A stretch of 64,000 nt of DNA from the NCBI GenBank assembly GCA_029168955.1, contig JAPDOI010001373.1:123304-187303 (forward strand), read 5' to 3'. The notes beneath the pieces are model-generated. The model did no database searches. It had not been told where the DNA came from and was given only the letters and a program-made list of their open reading frames with translations. A program made the position numbers and the translations under genes. Shown here in pieces: positions 35,787-46,963 of this stretch (positions are counted from its first letter, which is position 1; every line of letters begins with the position of its first letter). This DNA comes from Aplectana chamaeleonis. Its lineage: Eukaryota > Nematoda > Chromadorea > Rhabditida > Cosmocercidae.

Positions 35787-35988
35787 TAGTGGAGTCCACC
35801 AAGAGTGTCTCATTTACTTATCAATAAGAAGCGGTCGGCTGGGGATCAATGTGCATGAATCCCATACCAGCACGCTCGATACCGATTGAGCGAGAGCGGT
35901 TGTGCTACAACGAGTTTCATGTTCATTGATCTCCAATCGACCGCTTCTCATTGATAAGTAAATGAGACACTCTTGGTGGACTCCACTA
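35787..35988. mobile_element. 202-bp foldback MITE, copy 1, TA target
   Basis: Almost perfect palindrome with ends TAGTGGAGTCCACCAAGAGT and its complement, flanked by TA on both sides. The paralogous stretch at about 37,612-37,624 (GACCTAAATTGG) shows the uninterrupted site, proving an insertion with TA duplication, as for Tc1/mariner-type MITEs. A second copy, also exactly 202 bp, lies at 51,511-51,712. Confidence 0.92.
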
Positions 35989-36234
35989 TAAATTGCTTTG
36001 TCTTATGAACCGCTTATGAAACACCATTTTGTCTTATGAACCGCTGACTGAAACCGTGTTCTGTTGTGTGGCATATGTTTACCACATGCATGATATGAAT
36101 GATAGTCTGATGATATAGTATGTGAGAAATCATTCAACCTTCAATCCATTTTTAACTTCAATTCTATTATGGGCGGTGGACCAATGGACTACTCCGACCA
36201 GTTCGACTGGAGGTAAAGCTACAGATCGCCACAG

Positions 36235-36560
36235 GTAAGGGGAATGCAAGACCGCAGTAGGGGTGTGCAGGGCGTCATAGTGTGTGCAGGACCCCAGTAT
36301 GAGTGTTTGGGAGGTCATGGAATGTGTGTAGGACCCCAGTAGGAGTGCACCGGACGTCATGGAATGTGTGCAGGACTCCAGTAGGAGTGTGTACGACGAC
36401 ATGGAGCGTGTGCAGGCCCTAGCAGGAGTGTAGGAGTGTTCAAGACGTCATGGAATTTTGCAGGACCCAAGTAGGCGTGTGCGGGATGTCATACAGTGTG
36501 GGAAGGACCTGTGTCACGGCGTGTGGGACATCTTGGTACGTGTGCGGAACCTCAGTGTAG
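36235..36560 (+). repeat. type-3 42-bp array (3a)
   Basis: About seven degenerate monomers of the form GTGTGCAGGACCCCAGTAGG-AGTGT...GACGTCATGGAAT. The sequence before it (CTATTATGGGCGGTGGACCA) and after it (CTGCTATGATGG-TTTAACACC) recurs around the array at 39.94-41.1 kb, so both belong to copies of one core. Confidence 0.85.
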
Positions 36561-36563
36561 TAT

Positions 36564-37058
36564 AAGAGGCCAGATTCATCAAAGCATTTTCAATGGTAAG
36601 GTAAGGCTCATTCATAGCTAGTCGCTTCCACTTTTCGCGGCACTGCCAACAGTTACAAAACCCGTCGCGTCAACAGACCTTGCACTGAGCCGCGACGGTT
36701 TGGAACAGTTTGCAGTTTCAGACGCGATCGCCGAGCGATTGGGGTATTTCATAGCTAGTCGAAGCGACTTGCTTGTTTTCGTTAGGTCGCTTCGACTAAT
36801 CGCTTCGCCTCCATGATGGAAGCCATTCATCTAGTTGAAGCGATTTGAAATCGCTAGACGAAGCGATTCGAAATCGCTTCGTCCAGCGATTTTAAATCGC
36901 GACAGTTTTGTTTATCACTTCGACTTCAAGTCGAAGCGACTAGCTATGAATGGGGCTTTAGCGTTATCGGCTAACAAGCCTTTGAATACCTGATAATGGT
37001 TGCGGTTAGCCGATAACGCTAACTTACCATGGAAAATGCTTTGATGAAACCGGCCTAA
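36564..37058. mobile_element. MITE with inner MITE (nested)
   Basis: Outer inverted ends AGGCCAGATTCATCAAAGCA and its complement TGCTTTGATGAAACCGGCCT. Between them at about 36,609-36,958 is a second MITE with ends GGCTCATTCATAGCTAGTCG and CGACTAGCTATGAATGGGGC. The outer right arm (GGTTAGCCGATAACGCTAAC) shows what the left arm looked like before the insertion; the inner one landed at GTA/TTA, consistent with a 3-bp TWA target. Confidence 0.85.
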
Positions 37059-37360
37059 GAACGTAAAGGCCAACCGAACATTGTTCAACACGACGCGGTC
37101 GCGTCACGGCTCTTAAATTGTCTATGTTTTTTGCTCCGATATTGTTATATGTTGACCACCGGCTATGGTGTTTTCCTACTTCCTAGTCCATGCAGATCCT
37201 CAACTGCCGACCCCTGGAGAAGGACGGTATGTGAACGGAGACACATCGCTCTCCACTTAATTTATAGCCTACCCTGAATCAATTGTTATCATCAATTTTT
37301 TCAAAAGCCGTGACGCGACCGCGTCGTGTCGAGCAATGTTCGGTTGGCCTTTACGTTCTT
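37057..37360. mobile_element. foldback MITE (304 bp)
   Basis: Inverted ends AAGAACGTAAAGGCCAACCG and CGGTTGGCCTTTACGTTCTT, arms about 55 bp including GACGCGGTCGCGTCACGGCT. It lies immediately beside the preceding MITE. Confidence 0.9.
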
Positions 37361-37419
37361 TTCAGTATGGGTAGTTAGTCTCTGGTTGGAGGAAGCTTCC
37401 CCGCTGCTATGATGGTTTT

Positions 37420-37445
37420 AACACCCTATTCATACTTTTGCGGAT
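37420..37445. mobile_element. left stump of a MITE split by the inner giant element
   Basis: CACCCTATTCATACTTTTGC matches the end of the intact MITE at 39,071-39,262. The rest of this copy resumes at 47,284-47,443 (GCGGCGAATGCCACGG, then GCATTTGCCGCTCTCGCCGA). The 9.8-kb inner element sits exactly between. Confidence 0.75.
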
Positions 37446-37852
37446 TCAGACACTCGCTGTTGTGAGTTCGATACCAAAAATCACAGTTGTTATCAACCGC
37501 CAATGAATAGCAAACTAAAAAAGCCTTTTCAAACCAAACGGCAACCAATAGAGCGGTTCATTGGTTTGCTATAGGTTTGGTGTTAGTGTAAAGAAGAGGC
37601 TGTTATGTACCGCTGACCTAAATTGGTTTTCTCTTATAAACCGCAAACTGAACACAATTTTGTCTTATGAACCGCTAACTAAAAGCAGCTTCGTGTTATG
37701 AACCGCTGACTAAAACCGTGTTCTGTTGTGTGGCATCTTTACCATATGCATGATATGAATGATACTCTGATTATATAGTTTGTAAGAAACCATTCATCAT
37801 TCAAGCCATTTTTTAATTCAATCCTTATACTTAAAGCAGTTATGTCCCGATG

Positions 37853-38075
37853 TGTGTGTGTGTGTGTGTGTATGTGTGTGCATGTGTCCCGAATATCTTA
37901 GGAATGGCCGATCAAAACTTGTATGAAATGGTACCAACATTTAGGTGGGTGCGACATTTATCGACTACCAAAAAATCAGCCCGAGTCACCTCTTACTTGC
38001 ATCGGGGCAACCGAGTTTGTCCGTGGAGCGCACTTTTGGCCGTGGGTCATGATAACTTCTGCGAGTCGTCTAGCG
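37853..38075 (+). repeat. left arm: GT tract and conserved 230-bp stretch
   Basis: (GT)n at 37,853-37,886 followed by a stretch (GGAATGGCCGATCAAA, CACTTTTGGCCGTGGGTC) that is about 90 percent identical to the complement of 45,905-46,100. It has no protein-like features. Confidence 0.85.
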
Positions 38076-38079
38076 ATGC

Positions 38080-38915
38080 AAAAAATGCAGGGCGTCATAA
38101 AATGTGTGCAGGACCCCAGTGAGGGTGTGCAAGACGTCATAGTAAGTGTGCAGGACCCTAACCGGAGTGTGCAGGGCGTCATAGAAAGTGCGCAGGTCCT
38201 AAGTAGGAATGTGCAGGACCCCAGCGGAAGTGTGCAGGACCCCAGTGGGAGTGTGCAGGGCGTCATAGAAAGTGTGCAGGACCCTAATCGGAGTGTACAG
38301 GACGTCATAGAAAGTGTGCAGGACCCTAATCGGAGTGTGCAGGACGTCATAGAAAGTGCGCAGGTCCTAAGTAGGATTGTGCAGGACCCCAGCGGAAGTG
38401 CGCAGGTCGTCATAGAAAGTGTGCAGGACCTCAGTGGGAGTGTTCAGGGCGTCATAGAAAGTGTGCAGGACCCTAATCGGAGTGTGCAGGACGTCATAGA
38501 AAGTGCGCAGGTCCTAAGTAGGAATGCGCAGGACCCCAGTGGGAGTGTGCAGGGCGTCATAGAAAGTGTGCAGGACCCTATTCGGAGTGTGCAGGACGTC
38601 ATAGAAAGTGTGCAGGACCCTAATCGGAGTGTGCAGGACGTCATAGAAAGTGCGCAGGTCTTAAGTAGGAATGTGCAGGACCCCAACGGGAGTGTGCAGC
38701 ACGTCATAGAAAGTGTGCAGGACCCGAACGGTAGCGTGCAGGGCGTCATAGAAAGTGTGAAGAACCCTAACGGGAGTGTGCAGGAGGTCATAGAGAGTGC
38801 GCAGGTCCCCAGTTGGAGTGTGCAGGGCGTCATAGAAAATGCACAGGTCCCGAGTGGGAGTGTGCAGGTCATCAAAAGTTAGCAGGACCGCAGTGGGAGT
38901 GTGCAGGACGTCACC
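38080..38915 (+). repeat. type-3 42-bp array (3b), left arm
   Basis: About 20 monomers. Each is two 21-bp halves that both start GTGTGCAGGAC: the first continues with CCCAGTGGGA-like sequence, the second with GTCATAGAAA. Variant halves (CGCAGGTCCTAAGTAGGA) recur with a fixed spacing, giving a higher-order pattern. Confidence 0.95.
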
Positions 38916-39070
38916 AAGAGTGTAGAATTTGGAAAAAAGGTTTTTCATTTTTCTAATGCTAAATCTTTACCTTTTGTGGAGAGGAAATAGATAGGAAAAC
39001 ATGAATCTTGAGAAGCGTGCGACGCGTTTTGAGATTTACGCAGAACTCCTGCGACATTTTTTGCCAGTTT

Positions 39071-39262
39071 ACACCTCATTCATACTTTTGCGATGGCGGC
39101 AAATGCCGCGATTATCAGTGAAAAAATAAGTAATCAGATGTCTGATACCGCTCTAAAATGTGAAATCAGATGTCTGATAATGGTATCAGACATCTAAATT
39201 CTCATTTTTCTTCTGATAGTCCGCGGCATTTGCCGCTATCGCAAAAGTATGAATGAGGTGTT
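39071..39262. mobile_element. MITE with TTA duplication (about 190 bp)
   Basis: Inverted ends CACCTCATTCATACTTTTGC and its complement, flanked by TTA on both sides (39,069-39,071 and 39,261-39,263). The interior contains three ATCAGATGTCTGATA-like words and near-palindromic GGCAAATGCCGC. The end sequence and 3-bp target fit PIF/Harbinger-type MITEs. Confidence 0.85.
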
Positions 39263-39279
39263 AGGATACAAGCAGCAGC

Positions 39280-39865
39280 TCCACTTCCGCACCTTCTCTG
39301 TTCCCCACTCATTGCAACCGCTCACTCATCTCGATCTCCCAAACTACGAAAAACCAGTTTTATATATGTTGCAAGTCTGAGCTTATCAAAATCTGCACCA
39401 CAAAAACATAAACAACCACCTATTAATTTCATTCATTGAGAACAAGGGCATGATGTTGGTCAACTAGGGAAACATCATATAATATGAGAATGCGTTTTTC
39501 CTTATCATGATAGAGACGGTAAAGGGAGAATAATCGCTTGTGAAGTTTACAAATTGGAAGAAAGGGCGGTGGTTAGCGACGTAAGGGAAGTACAGAAGGG
39601 GTTGTGAATTCTGTGCCGGTAGCAACCGACGATTTACCGCTGGCTTCTTATGTTTTGCTTTATGATCCCACATTTTGATACCCCAGCGCCCTGCTGTAAA
39701 TGTACGGCACCTTGCTCTGCTCAGGAGAGTCCATACGTGCAGCAACTTTAGGGTAGACGGAAGTCAGTCACCACCGTTCTAACAAACTAATCCGTCTCAG
39801 GTAGTTGGCTCACGCAAAAGTTTCTGTGAGCGATAACTTCGCTAGGTCTCGCTAGTTCTATTATG
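39280..39865 (-). repeat. inner part of left palindrome arm
   Basis: Inverted copy of 43,885-44,425. Both contain a related short peptide-like frame (KHKKP, SDYS-FT, IRKNA), but the frames are broken by indels and lie inside an inverted repeat, so shared ancestry of DNA explains the resemblance. I do not call a gene. Confidence 0.75.
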
Positions 39866-39934
39866 AGCGGTGGACCAATAAACTACTCCCAACAATTCAA
39901 CTGGAGTTAGAGTTACGGAGAGCCACAGGTAAGG

Positions 39935-41110
39935 GGTATGCAAGACCGCAGTAGGGGCGTGCAGAATGTTATGGATTGTGTGGAGCCCACTAGGAGTGCG
40001 CAAGACATCATCAAGTGCGTGCAGGATTTCACTAGCATTATACAGGACTTTAGGTAAAGTGTGCACGACCCCAGAAGGAGTGTTTGGGTGGTCATGGAAC
40101 GTGTGCAGGCCCCAGTGGGAGTACGCCAGACGTCATGGATCGCGTGTAGGGCTTCAGCAAGGCGGCGTCTAGAGTTCATTCGCGGCGCGACGCGACGTTA
40201 TGATTAGCCTACGTATCGATCAAGCGACGTCGCGTCGCGCCGTCGCTAGGTGTTCACAGTAAAGAGGCGCGATACACTGAATTTGACGCGCAAATTATAA
40301 TCGCTCCGCGACCATCGCGTCGCGTTGCAATGCTTCCATCATCGGCGACTCAAGGGCGTTTTTATTTTTCTCAGGCCTTTTCAAAGACTAGGTTGAGTGA
40401 AATTGTTATGGGTTATTGTATTGTTCTCAGATGATACTGCAAACAATTTTGTCTGCATATTTAGGGACAGTGTGATGACGACACAAGCATAATTCGGTCT
40501 CATTTCACCGAAACCTCCCTGTTCTGCCTCCCTATCAACTCCAAAAAAAAAACATCTAAGCATCATTTGCTCCCGATGTCTTTTTGATTGTTTCGTTATT
40601 AAAGAAGCAACTGATCACAACAAAAACAAAAATGTGCCATAATAATACAGATAAAAGATAAAAAAGGTACATTACACTTGAACAGACAGAATAAAATCAA
40701 ATATTGATTAGTTTTGCTTGGGTACGGAAAATTGCGGAAATTACGTAATTGCGCGTAGTCGCCTAGCGTTCGCGCGCCGTGCACACCATGATTTCCGTGC
40801 GACGCGATTTTCGCGTCGCGCTGACATGTGCCATCGCGTCGCGCCGCGAAAACTCTGAACGCCGCCTAAGAGTGTTCAGGACGTCATTGAATGTGTGCAG
40901 GGCACCATTGGGAGTGCGCCGTATGTCATGGAATGTGTGCAGGAATCCAGTAGGCGTGTGCAGGCCCTAGCAGAAGTGTTTAGGACGTCATGGAATGTGT
41001 GCAGGACCACAGCGGGCGTGTGCGGGACGTCATAGAATGTGGGAAGGACCTGCATCGCACTGAGTAGAACATCATGGGACGTGTGCAGGGCCTCAGTATA
41101 CGTCGTTTAT
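39935..41110 (+). repeat. type-3 42-bp array (3c), split by a MITE
   Basis: Degenerate 42-bp monomers at 39,935-40,159 and 40,868-41,110 (GTGTGCAGGGCACCATTGGG type), interrupted by the 708-bp MITE at 40,160-40,867. Flanks match array 3a at 36.2 kb. Confidence 0.85.
40160..40867. mobile_element. MITE inserted in a 42-bp array (708 bp)
   Basis: Inverted ends AGGCGGCGTCTAGAGTTCAT and GAAAACTCTGAACGCCGCCT, with GCGTCGCGCCGCG-rich subterminal repeats (CGACGTCGCGTCGCG at left, GCGACGCGATTTTCGCGTCG at right). AT-rich non-coding interior. Confidence 0.88.
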
Positions 41111-41177
41111 ATCTGGTTAGGGTAAGCTTCGCCGCTGCTATGATACATTTAACACCTTAGACTAGCTCAGACTCGAT

Positions 41178-41931
41178 GAACTAAAATATCCCAAAGGTTC
41201 TTCATTTTGTTGAGATAAGGACTGTAGACTATTGGCTCTGGAAAAATAGTTATTGCCGAGCGAAGAAGCCGACCTCAGACCTGCTCACGTGAACTTTCTG
41301 GTTGTCCTGCTAGAAACTGCAACTTTGTCGCCCGAAAACCTGGGAAAATCAAAGTAGGTGTCACTCTGATATCCTCTCGTACTCTTTGAAGATCATCCTA
41401 CTGCTGGCGAACGCAAGCTGCAGACATCCTTGACGGGCAAATGTTCTGACAGATTATGGGAGATCTCTGACCGCCGTTCCGACGGCTAAAGTGGACAGCA
41501 CCTACCCTCAAATTCCTTTAGTAGGACTTCCGACCATCAGATCCATTGAAAAAAAGACTTTTTTACGTCAGAAACTATCGCCTATGCACGAATAGTCGAA
41601 GTAGCTGTCCACTTCAGCCGTCGGAACTGCGGTCGCAGATCTCTCATAATCTGTCAGAGTATTTGTCTGTCGAGGACGTCTACAGCTTTTGTTCTCAAGC
41701 AGTCGGATGATCTCCAGCGAGTACTAAGCGACGTCAGAGAGACACCTACTTCCATTTCCCCACTTTTTCGGGCGACAAAGTTGCAGTTTCTAGCAGGACA
41801 ACCAAAAAGTTCTTGTGAGCAGGTCTGAGGTCAGCTTCTTTGCTCGGCAATAACTATCTTGTCCAGAGTGGATAGACTGCAGTCCTGATCTCAACACAAT
41901 GAAGAATCTCTGGGATTTTTCGGTTTGTCAG
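41178..41931. mobile_element. foldback element (about 750 bp)
   Basis: Two inverted arms of about 350 bp: GGTTCTTCATTTTGTTGAGA pairs with TCTCAACACAATGAAGAATC, and GACAGATTATGGGAGATCTC pairs with GAGATCTCTCATAATCTGTC. The central loop is about 40 bp. Non-coding. Confidence 0.9.
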
Positions 41932-42375
41932 GTGTGAGCCAATGGTCGGCGATTCCTCCCGATTCCTGCGCTCCAACAGGCAATAACCGAAAAATGGAGC
42001 AAGATCGACTGGCAAAGGCCGATTAATTTGGTCGAAAGTAGACGAAATCGAGTATTTATGGCAGTAAGAGTGAAAGGAAAGCCAATCGCCTATTAGATTT
42101 GTGATTACACAATTTTATCGGACAAAAACTCCGATTTAGCCCAGGGGTGTCCTGCCTTTTTGATACGCGATTTAAAACATAAATTTATTCTAGAAAAGTG
42201 CACAAACATTCAATCTAACCCAAAAGAGGTATAGGGTTTTCTTTACATTCTGATCACAGTAGTATTAACGAAAAAGATCTACCTTGCTCAACAAACACGA
42301 GACCGGCAAATTCAGGGGGTGTTCTATCTTTATGATACGCAGTGTAGAGTCGTGCACCAGCAGAAAATCCCCAAT
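41932..42375. other. unassigned spacer
   Basis: About 440 bases of AT-rich sequence; no supported feature. Confidence 0.5.
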
Positions 42376-42848
42376 TTAAAGGCAGAAGACACGCTCGAAA
42401 AAGTTGTTGAGATATCTACGTTTCTGAAGTCGCATGGCTCCTAGTAGACTGCTCACGTCGTTGGAAGCGTCAAAAACGAGTCAAAACTACTAAATTTAAG
42501 CAATTAAAATCGGAAAGTTTCTGCAACCCCGCCCCAAAATACAAACTCGTTTAGATTGATAGTACTAATACGGTGTCTTCGGTTGGTTTTTGATGCTTCC
42601 AACGAGGTTAACGTTCCAGTACAGGTTGTTAGAGTATATCGGCTTCTCTATCTCAACCGTTTTCTTGCTAATATTCGCTGTTTCAACCGCGCGCCGTAAA
42701 ACTCGTCCACTTCCACCTCATAAAAAAACCGTTATTCCTCTATTCTCACACAGTTTTTGTTCGCTTTTTGGTCAGTTCCGAATACAACCAGCTCCAAACC
42801 TTTGGTTTATGTCATAAAAATTTTTTTGAGCGTGTCTGCTGCCTTTAA
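42376..42848. mobile_element. TTAA-flanked MITE 4
   Basis: TTAA at 42,376 and 42,845 bound inverted ends AGGCAGAAGACACGCTCG and GAGCGTGTCTGCTGCCT. A 75-codon frame inside has no domain and lies wholly in the MITE. Confidence 0.75.
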
Positions 42849-42855
42849 GATTCAC

Positions 42856-43517
42856 TTAAAGGCAGCATACACGCTCGCAAGCATAGTTGAGATAACAGCA
42901 TAGATAGGTCCGCACGGCCCGTACTATGTCGTCAACGACGTTTGAAGCGCTGAAAACGGTCCAGGATGGCAATATTTGACAATGTTTGAGCAATCTTGCC
43001 TTCCACGCCCGTATTTTCACACCCCTTCGAGTAACAGAATGAGAATCGATACTTGTGAAAACGTGTGATAATTGAGAGTGATAGCACTATCAAATGGGAG
43101 AGCACGAGAGAAATAGCTTGGTTTACTTGAGTATAACATGTCTGCATACCGATTGACTCTCGTCCACTTTCGAGAATGCCGCTCTGTTTTGGCTGACCTC
43201 TTGAAATGGAGGATTTTATCAGTGCACAAACATGTTATATTGAGGTAAATCGAGTTTTTTTCTCTACTGCACTCCCTTTTTATAGTGCTATCATTCTATG
43301 TTATCAAATGTTTTCTCAAGTATCGATTCTCATTCTGTTACTCGAAGGGGTGTGAAAATACGGGCGTGGAAGGCAAGATTGCTCGAACATTGTCAAATAT
43401 TGTCATCCTGGACAGTTTTCAGCGCTTCAAACGTCGTTGACGACATAGTAAGGGCCGTGCGGACCTATCTTTGCTGTTATCTCGACTATGCTTGCGAGCG
43501 TGTATGCTACCTTTTAA
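42856..43517. mobile_element. TTAA-flanked foldback MITE 5
   Basis: Homologous to 30,856-31,494, with arms of about 290 bp (GCAAGCATAGTTGAGATAAC and complement). Only 7 bases separate its TTAA from that of the preceding MITE, again a tight pair. Confidence 0.88.
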
Positions 43518-43659
43518 AACTGAGCCTTTTCCGTGTTTTTTCGTATAGGTCGCACTACAGTTAACCAAAACAAGACTTCACTATTAAAAAGTTGACCATC
43601 ATATTTCATCGTAAACACTGCCTTTAAGGACATGATGCGCACTCACATCGGTGGTCCTG

Positions 43660-43885
43660 CACGCTTTAAAGTACACGGCTTAACATGAAACTGTATGCAG
43701 CTTTTCCGTGCGGCGTTCCAGGAGCTAAATCTGAAGACTTGTCGCTTTGTTTCGTGCCTACCCCATCTTAAATCAAAATTGTGCAACAACAGAGTGGTCC
43801 TCTCTCACAATGGACAGAGAGACCGAAGACCGAGGGATGGACGCACAACACTAGCTTTTCCTGAATAGACTGATTCTTTGTTAAC
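43660..43885 (+). repeat. duplicated 220-bp segment, copy 1
   Basis: CTTTTCCGTGCGGCGTTCC and GAATAGACTGATTCTTTG bracket a stretch closely matching 48,355-48,600. It belongs to the core of the inner element here and to the outer element there. Confidence 0.8.
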
Positions 43886-44425
43886 CCAAACTAGCGAGAC
43901 CTAGCGAAGTTTTCGCTCAAGAAAACTTTGACGTGCGCCAACTTCCTGACGCAGATAAGCTTGTCAACTGACTTCCGTCTACCCAAAAGTTACTGCCCGT
44001 ATGGACTCTCCTAAACAGAGCAGACTGCCGGACATTTATAACTGGGCGTGGGGGTATGAAAATATCCGATCAAACCGCAAAACATAAGAAGCCAGAGGTA
44101 GATCGGTTGTTACCTGCACCAAATTTACGACCTCTGCCATCCCTCCTTCCTTTATGTCGAAACCCTCTGTCCTTCCCTCCGATTTGCAAATTCCCAAGCG
44201 ATTATTCTCGCTTTACCATTTCTGTCACGATAAGGAAAAATGCACTCTCATTTTAGGTGCTGTTTCCCTGGTTGGCCAACACCATGCCCTTGTTCTCAAA
44301 AAATGAAATATGCACGTGGGTGTTGATGTTTCATGAAGCAGATCTTGATAAGCTCGGACTTTCAACATACATAAATTTGGTTTAGGGAAGTTAGTAAATC
44401 GAAATGACTGAGCGGTTGTAATGAG
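43885..44425 (+). repeat. inner part of right palindrome arm
   Basis: Inverted partner of 39,280-39,865 starting CTAGCGAGACCTAGCGAAG. Identity is high at the ends and lower in the middle. Confidence 0.75.
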
Positions 44426-44995
44426 CGACGAAACTCGCAGCTAACCGTCACGGCGGCTGCGGGGTGCAACTCGTCCAGGTGCACATGGCGTTTCTAGATT
44501 TTGCGGAGAGGGGACCGAAAATTCCGAAGGAGTGAAGTTCATGTGCGTGTGCGAGCCTTCACCATTTCAAAAGAAGAGCGATTCACAATTTTGGTTACTT
44601 CTCAAATCTTGAAATTGTAGGCGGAGGACGAGTTGTTCCTCACGCCTTTAGAACGCAACTCCACCGAATTTCTTAGGAAAGGACCCAATTAGATCCCCTG
44701 CTTTTAGAATGATTGGTCTGAAATCAATAAAGTTAGGTCCGTGGCCTGTGTTCTCAAGCAAAAACGTTTAAATTCAAACCGCGGCTGGCGCGGCGGTTTA
44801 ATTCTCAGAGATTGAGATTCAAACCGCCACGCCAACCGCGGTTTGAATTTACACGTTTTTCTTGAGGAAACAGGCCGCGGATCTAACCATACTTATTCAC
44901 ACATTTAGACGGATTTTGGCGTACATAAATTAGGAAAATATGAGTTACGCCACCCCGCAGCCGCCGTGACGGTTAGCTACGAGTAGCGACGAACA
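44421..44995. mobile_element. foldback MITE in right arm (about 575 bp)
   Basis: Inverted segments AGCTAACCGTCACGGCGGCT and AGCCGCCGTGACGGTTAGCT near the ends; a second internal palindrome at 44,760-44,862 (TTCAAACCGCGG and complement). It has no counterpart in the left arm, so it inserted after the palindrome formed. Confidence 0.85.
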
Positions 44996-45184
44996 GGGGT
45001 GTGGAAGTGAAGCTGTTGCTTGTTTCCCCAGATTGGCAAGGAAAAGTCTGCGGAGTTCTGCGCCCCCCTCAAAACGCGTCGCACGCTTCTCGAGATACGT
45101 GTTCTCAAATTTTTCTTTGCTACAAAAGGGTTGAAATTTGGCATGGAAAAATTGACGAATTTCTTTTCTTTAAAGTTCTACATT

Positions 45185-45835
45185 CCTGGTGACGTTGCGC
45201 ACACTATCATTGCTGTCTTGCACTCATTCTATGACGTCCTGCACACTCCCACTTGGATCCTGCACACATTCTATGACGTCCTGCACACTCCCATTCGGGT
45301 TTTGCACACTTTCTATGACGTCCTGCTCACTCCCACTTGGTCCTGCACACATTCTATGACGTCCTGCACACTGCCATTTGGGTCTTTCTGTGACGTCCTG
45401 CACACCCCCCCCCCACTTGGGTCCTGCACACTTTCTACGACTTCCTGCATACTCCCGTTTGGGTTCTGCACACTTTCTATGACGTCGCGCACACTCCTAC
45501 TTGGGTCCTGCACACTTTCTATGACGTCCTGCACATCCCCGTTCGGATCCTGCGCACTTTCTATGACGCCCTGCACATTCCCACTGGGGTCCTGCACACT
45601 TTCTATGACGTCCTGCACACTCCCACTGGGGTGCTGCACACTTTCTATGACGTCCTGCACATCACCGTTCGGGTCCTGCGCATTTTCTATGACGTCCTGC
45701 ACACTCCCACTGGGGTGCTGCACACTTTCTATGACGTCCTGCACATCACCGTTCGGGTCCTGCGCATTTTCTATGACGTCCTGCACACTCCCGCTGAAGT
45801 ACTGCACACTATCGCTCACGTCCTGCACACTCTAC
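45185..45835 (-). repeat. type-3 42-bp array (3d), right arm
   Basis: About 15 monomers in reverse orientation relative to array 3b: TTTCTATGACGTCCTGCACA plus CTCCCACTGGGGTCCTGCAC. Position mirrors 3b in the palindrome. It contains a run of nine C at 45,407. Confidence 0.95.
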
Positions 45836-45904
45836 AAACCTAACGATTCTGTATGGCGTCCCATCCACTGCTACTGGAAACCTATCGCTTTGATTAGAGC
45901 CTAG

Positions 45905-46116
45905 CCCTCCTAGCGCTAGATGACTCGCAGAAGTTATCAAGACCCACGGCCAAAAGTGCGCCCCACGGACAAACACGGTTGCCCCGAGGCACGTAAGAGG
46001 TGACTCGGGCTGGTTTTTTGGTAATCGATATATGTCCTACCCACCTAAATGTTGGTACCATTTCATACAAATTTGATCGGCCATTCCTTGGATCCGCGGG
46101 ACACACATACATACAT

Positions 46117-46151
<35 letters not shown>

Positions 46152-46187
46152 TACACACACATACACACACACATACACACACATACA

Positions 46188-46264
<77 letters not shown>

Positions 46265-46300
46265 CGGGACATAAATGTCTTAAGTATAAGGATACCAAGT
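45905..46300 (-). repeat. right arm: conserved stretch and CA tract
   Basis: Complement of 37,820-38,075 with a longer dinucleotide tract: (CATA)n then (CA)n from 46,103 to 46,262. Confidence 0.9.
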
Positions 46301-46963
46301 CTTTGGGCCATGGCTGACGAATGGTTTGCGACCCCCACCCTATCCGGGATCGAAATCTTTGGTAGCAACATATGTTAGCAGCTGCTATTACAGACAGCGA
46401 CGGGTTGTATTCTATTTTTTGATCTGGAATACACCCCCTATTGTGCCAACGTTTTACCCCCCCCAAGTGTCTGAGTTCCAGATAGGCGCGATTCGAAAGG
46501 AAAAATGGCGGCTTCAACCGACCAATGATGACTACATGGTCATGAGCACCCCAGCTTGCAGTAGAAATAAATGAAAAAAAAACTATCGCAAGGCGTCATG
46601 AAAAAAGCTTTAGGTTCCCTGCTCCCGTTTCGCTGCTTCCGGAATGGGAAATGCCACCACTTCTTATTCTGAGTTGAGACCAGTGTAATGGAGAGGAAAT
46701 GTAGTTTTATGTAATTCTAATTGTAAATAAAATCATGATCTCTCTCCGATGTAGTGAATGTGTTTCAGCCAAGCGGCTATGTTTCAGCTGCACCGCAGTA
46801 CTCCAAACATCCCGATATGAGTTCGAGGAGTGCGCTGACATCCGGAACGCGTATCGTTGAATTTCCTGCTTCAGTTGATCTGCCGATGCGTATCTAGTAC
46901 GCGAACTCACTCCTGTTAACATCGTGGAAGGATATTTGTGACACAAACCCTCGCGTGCCCAGC

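Noticed and set aside
42590..42817. 75-residue frame with a hydrophobic segment
   Set aside because: Lies entirely inside a TTAA-flanked MITE.
39464..44256. Related small proteins (KHKKP ... IRKNA) at 39.5 kb and 44.1 kb
   Set aside because: Both lie in the inverted arms of the palindromic element; differences include frame-breaking indels, so no purifying selection is visible.
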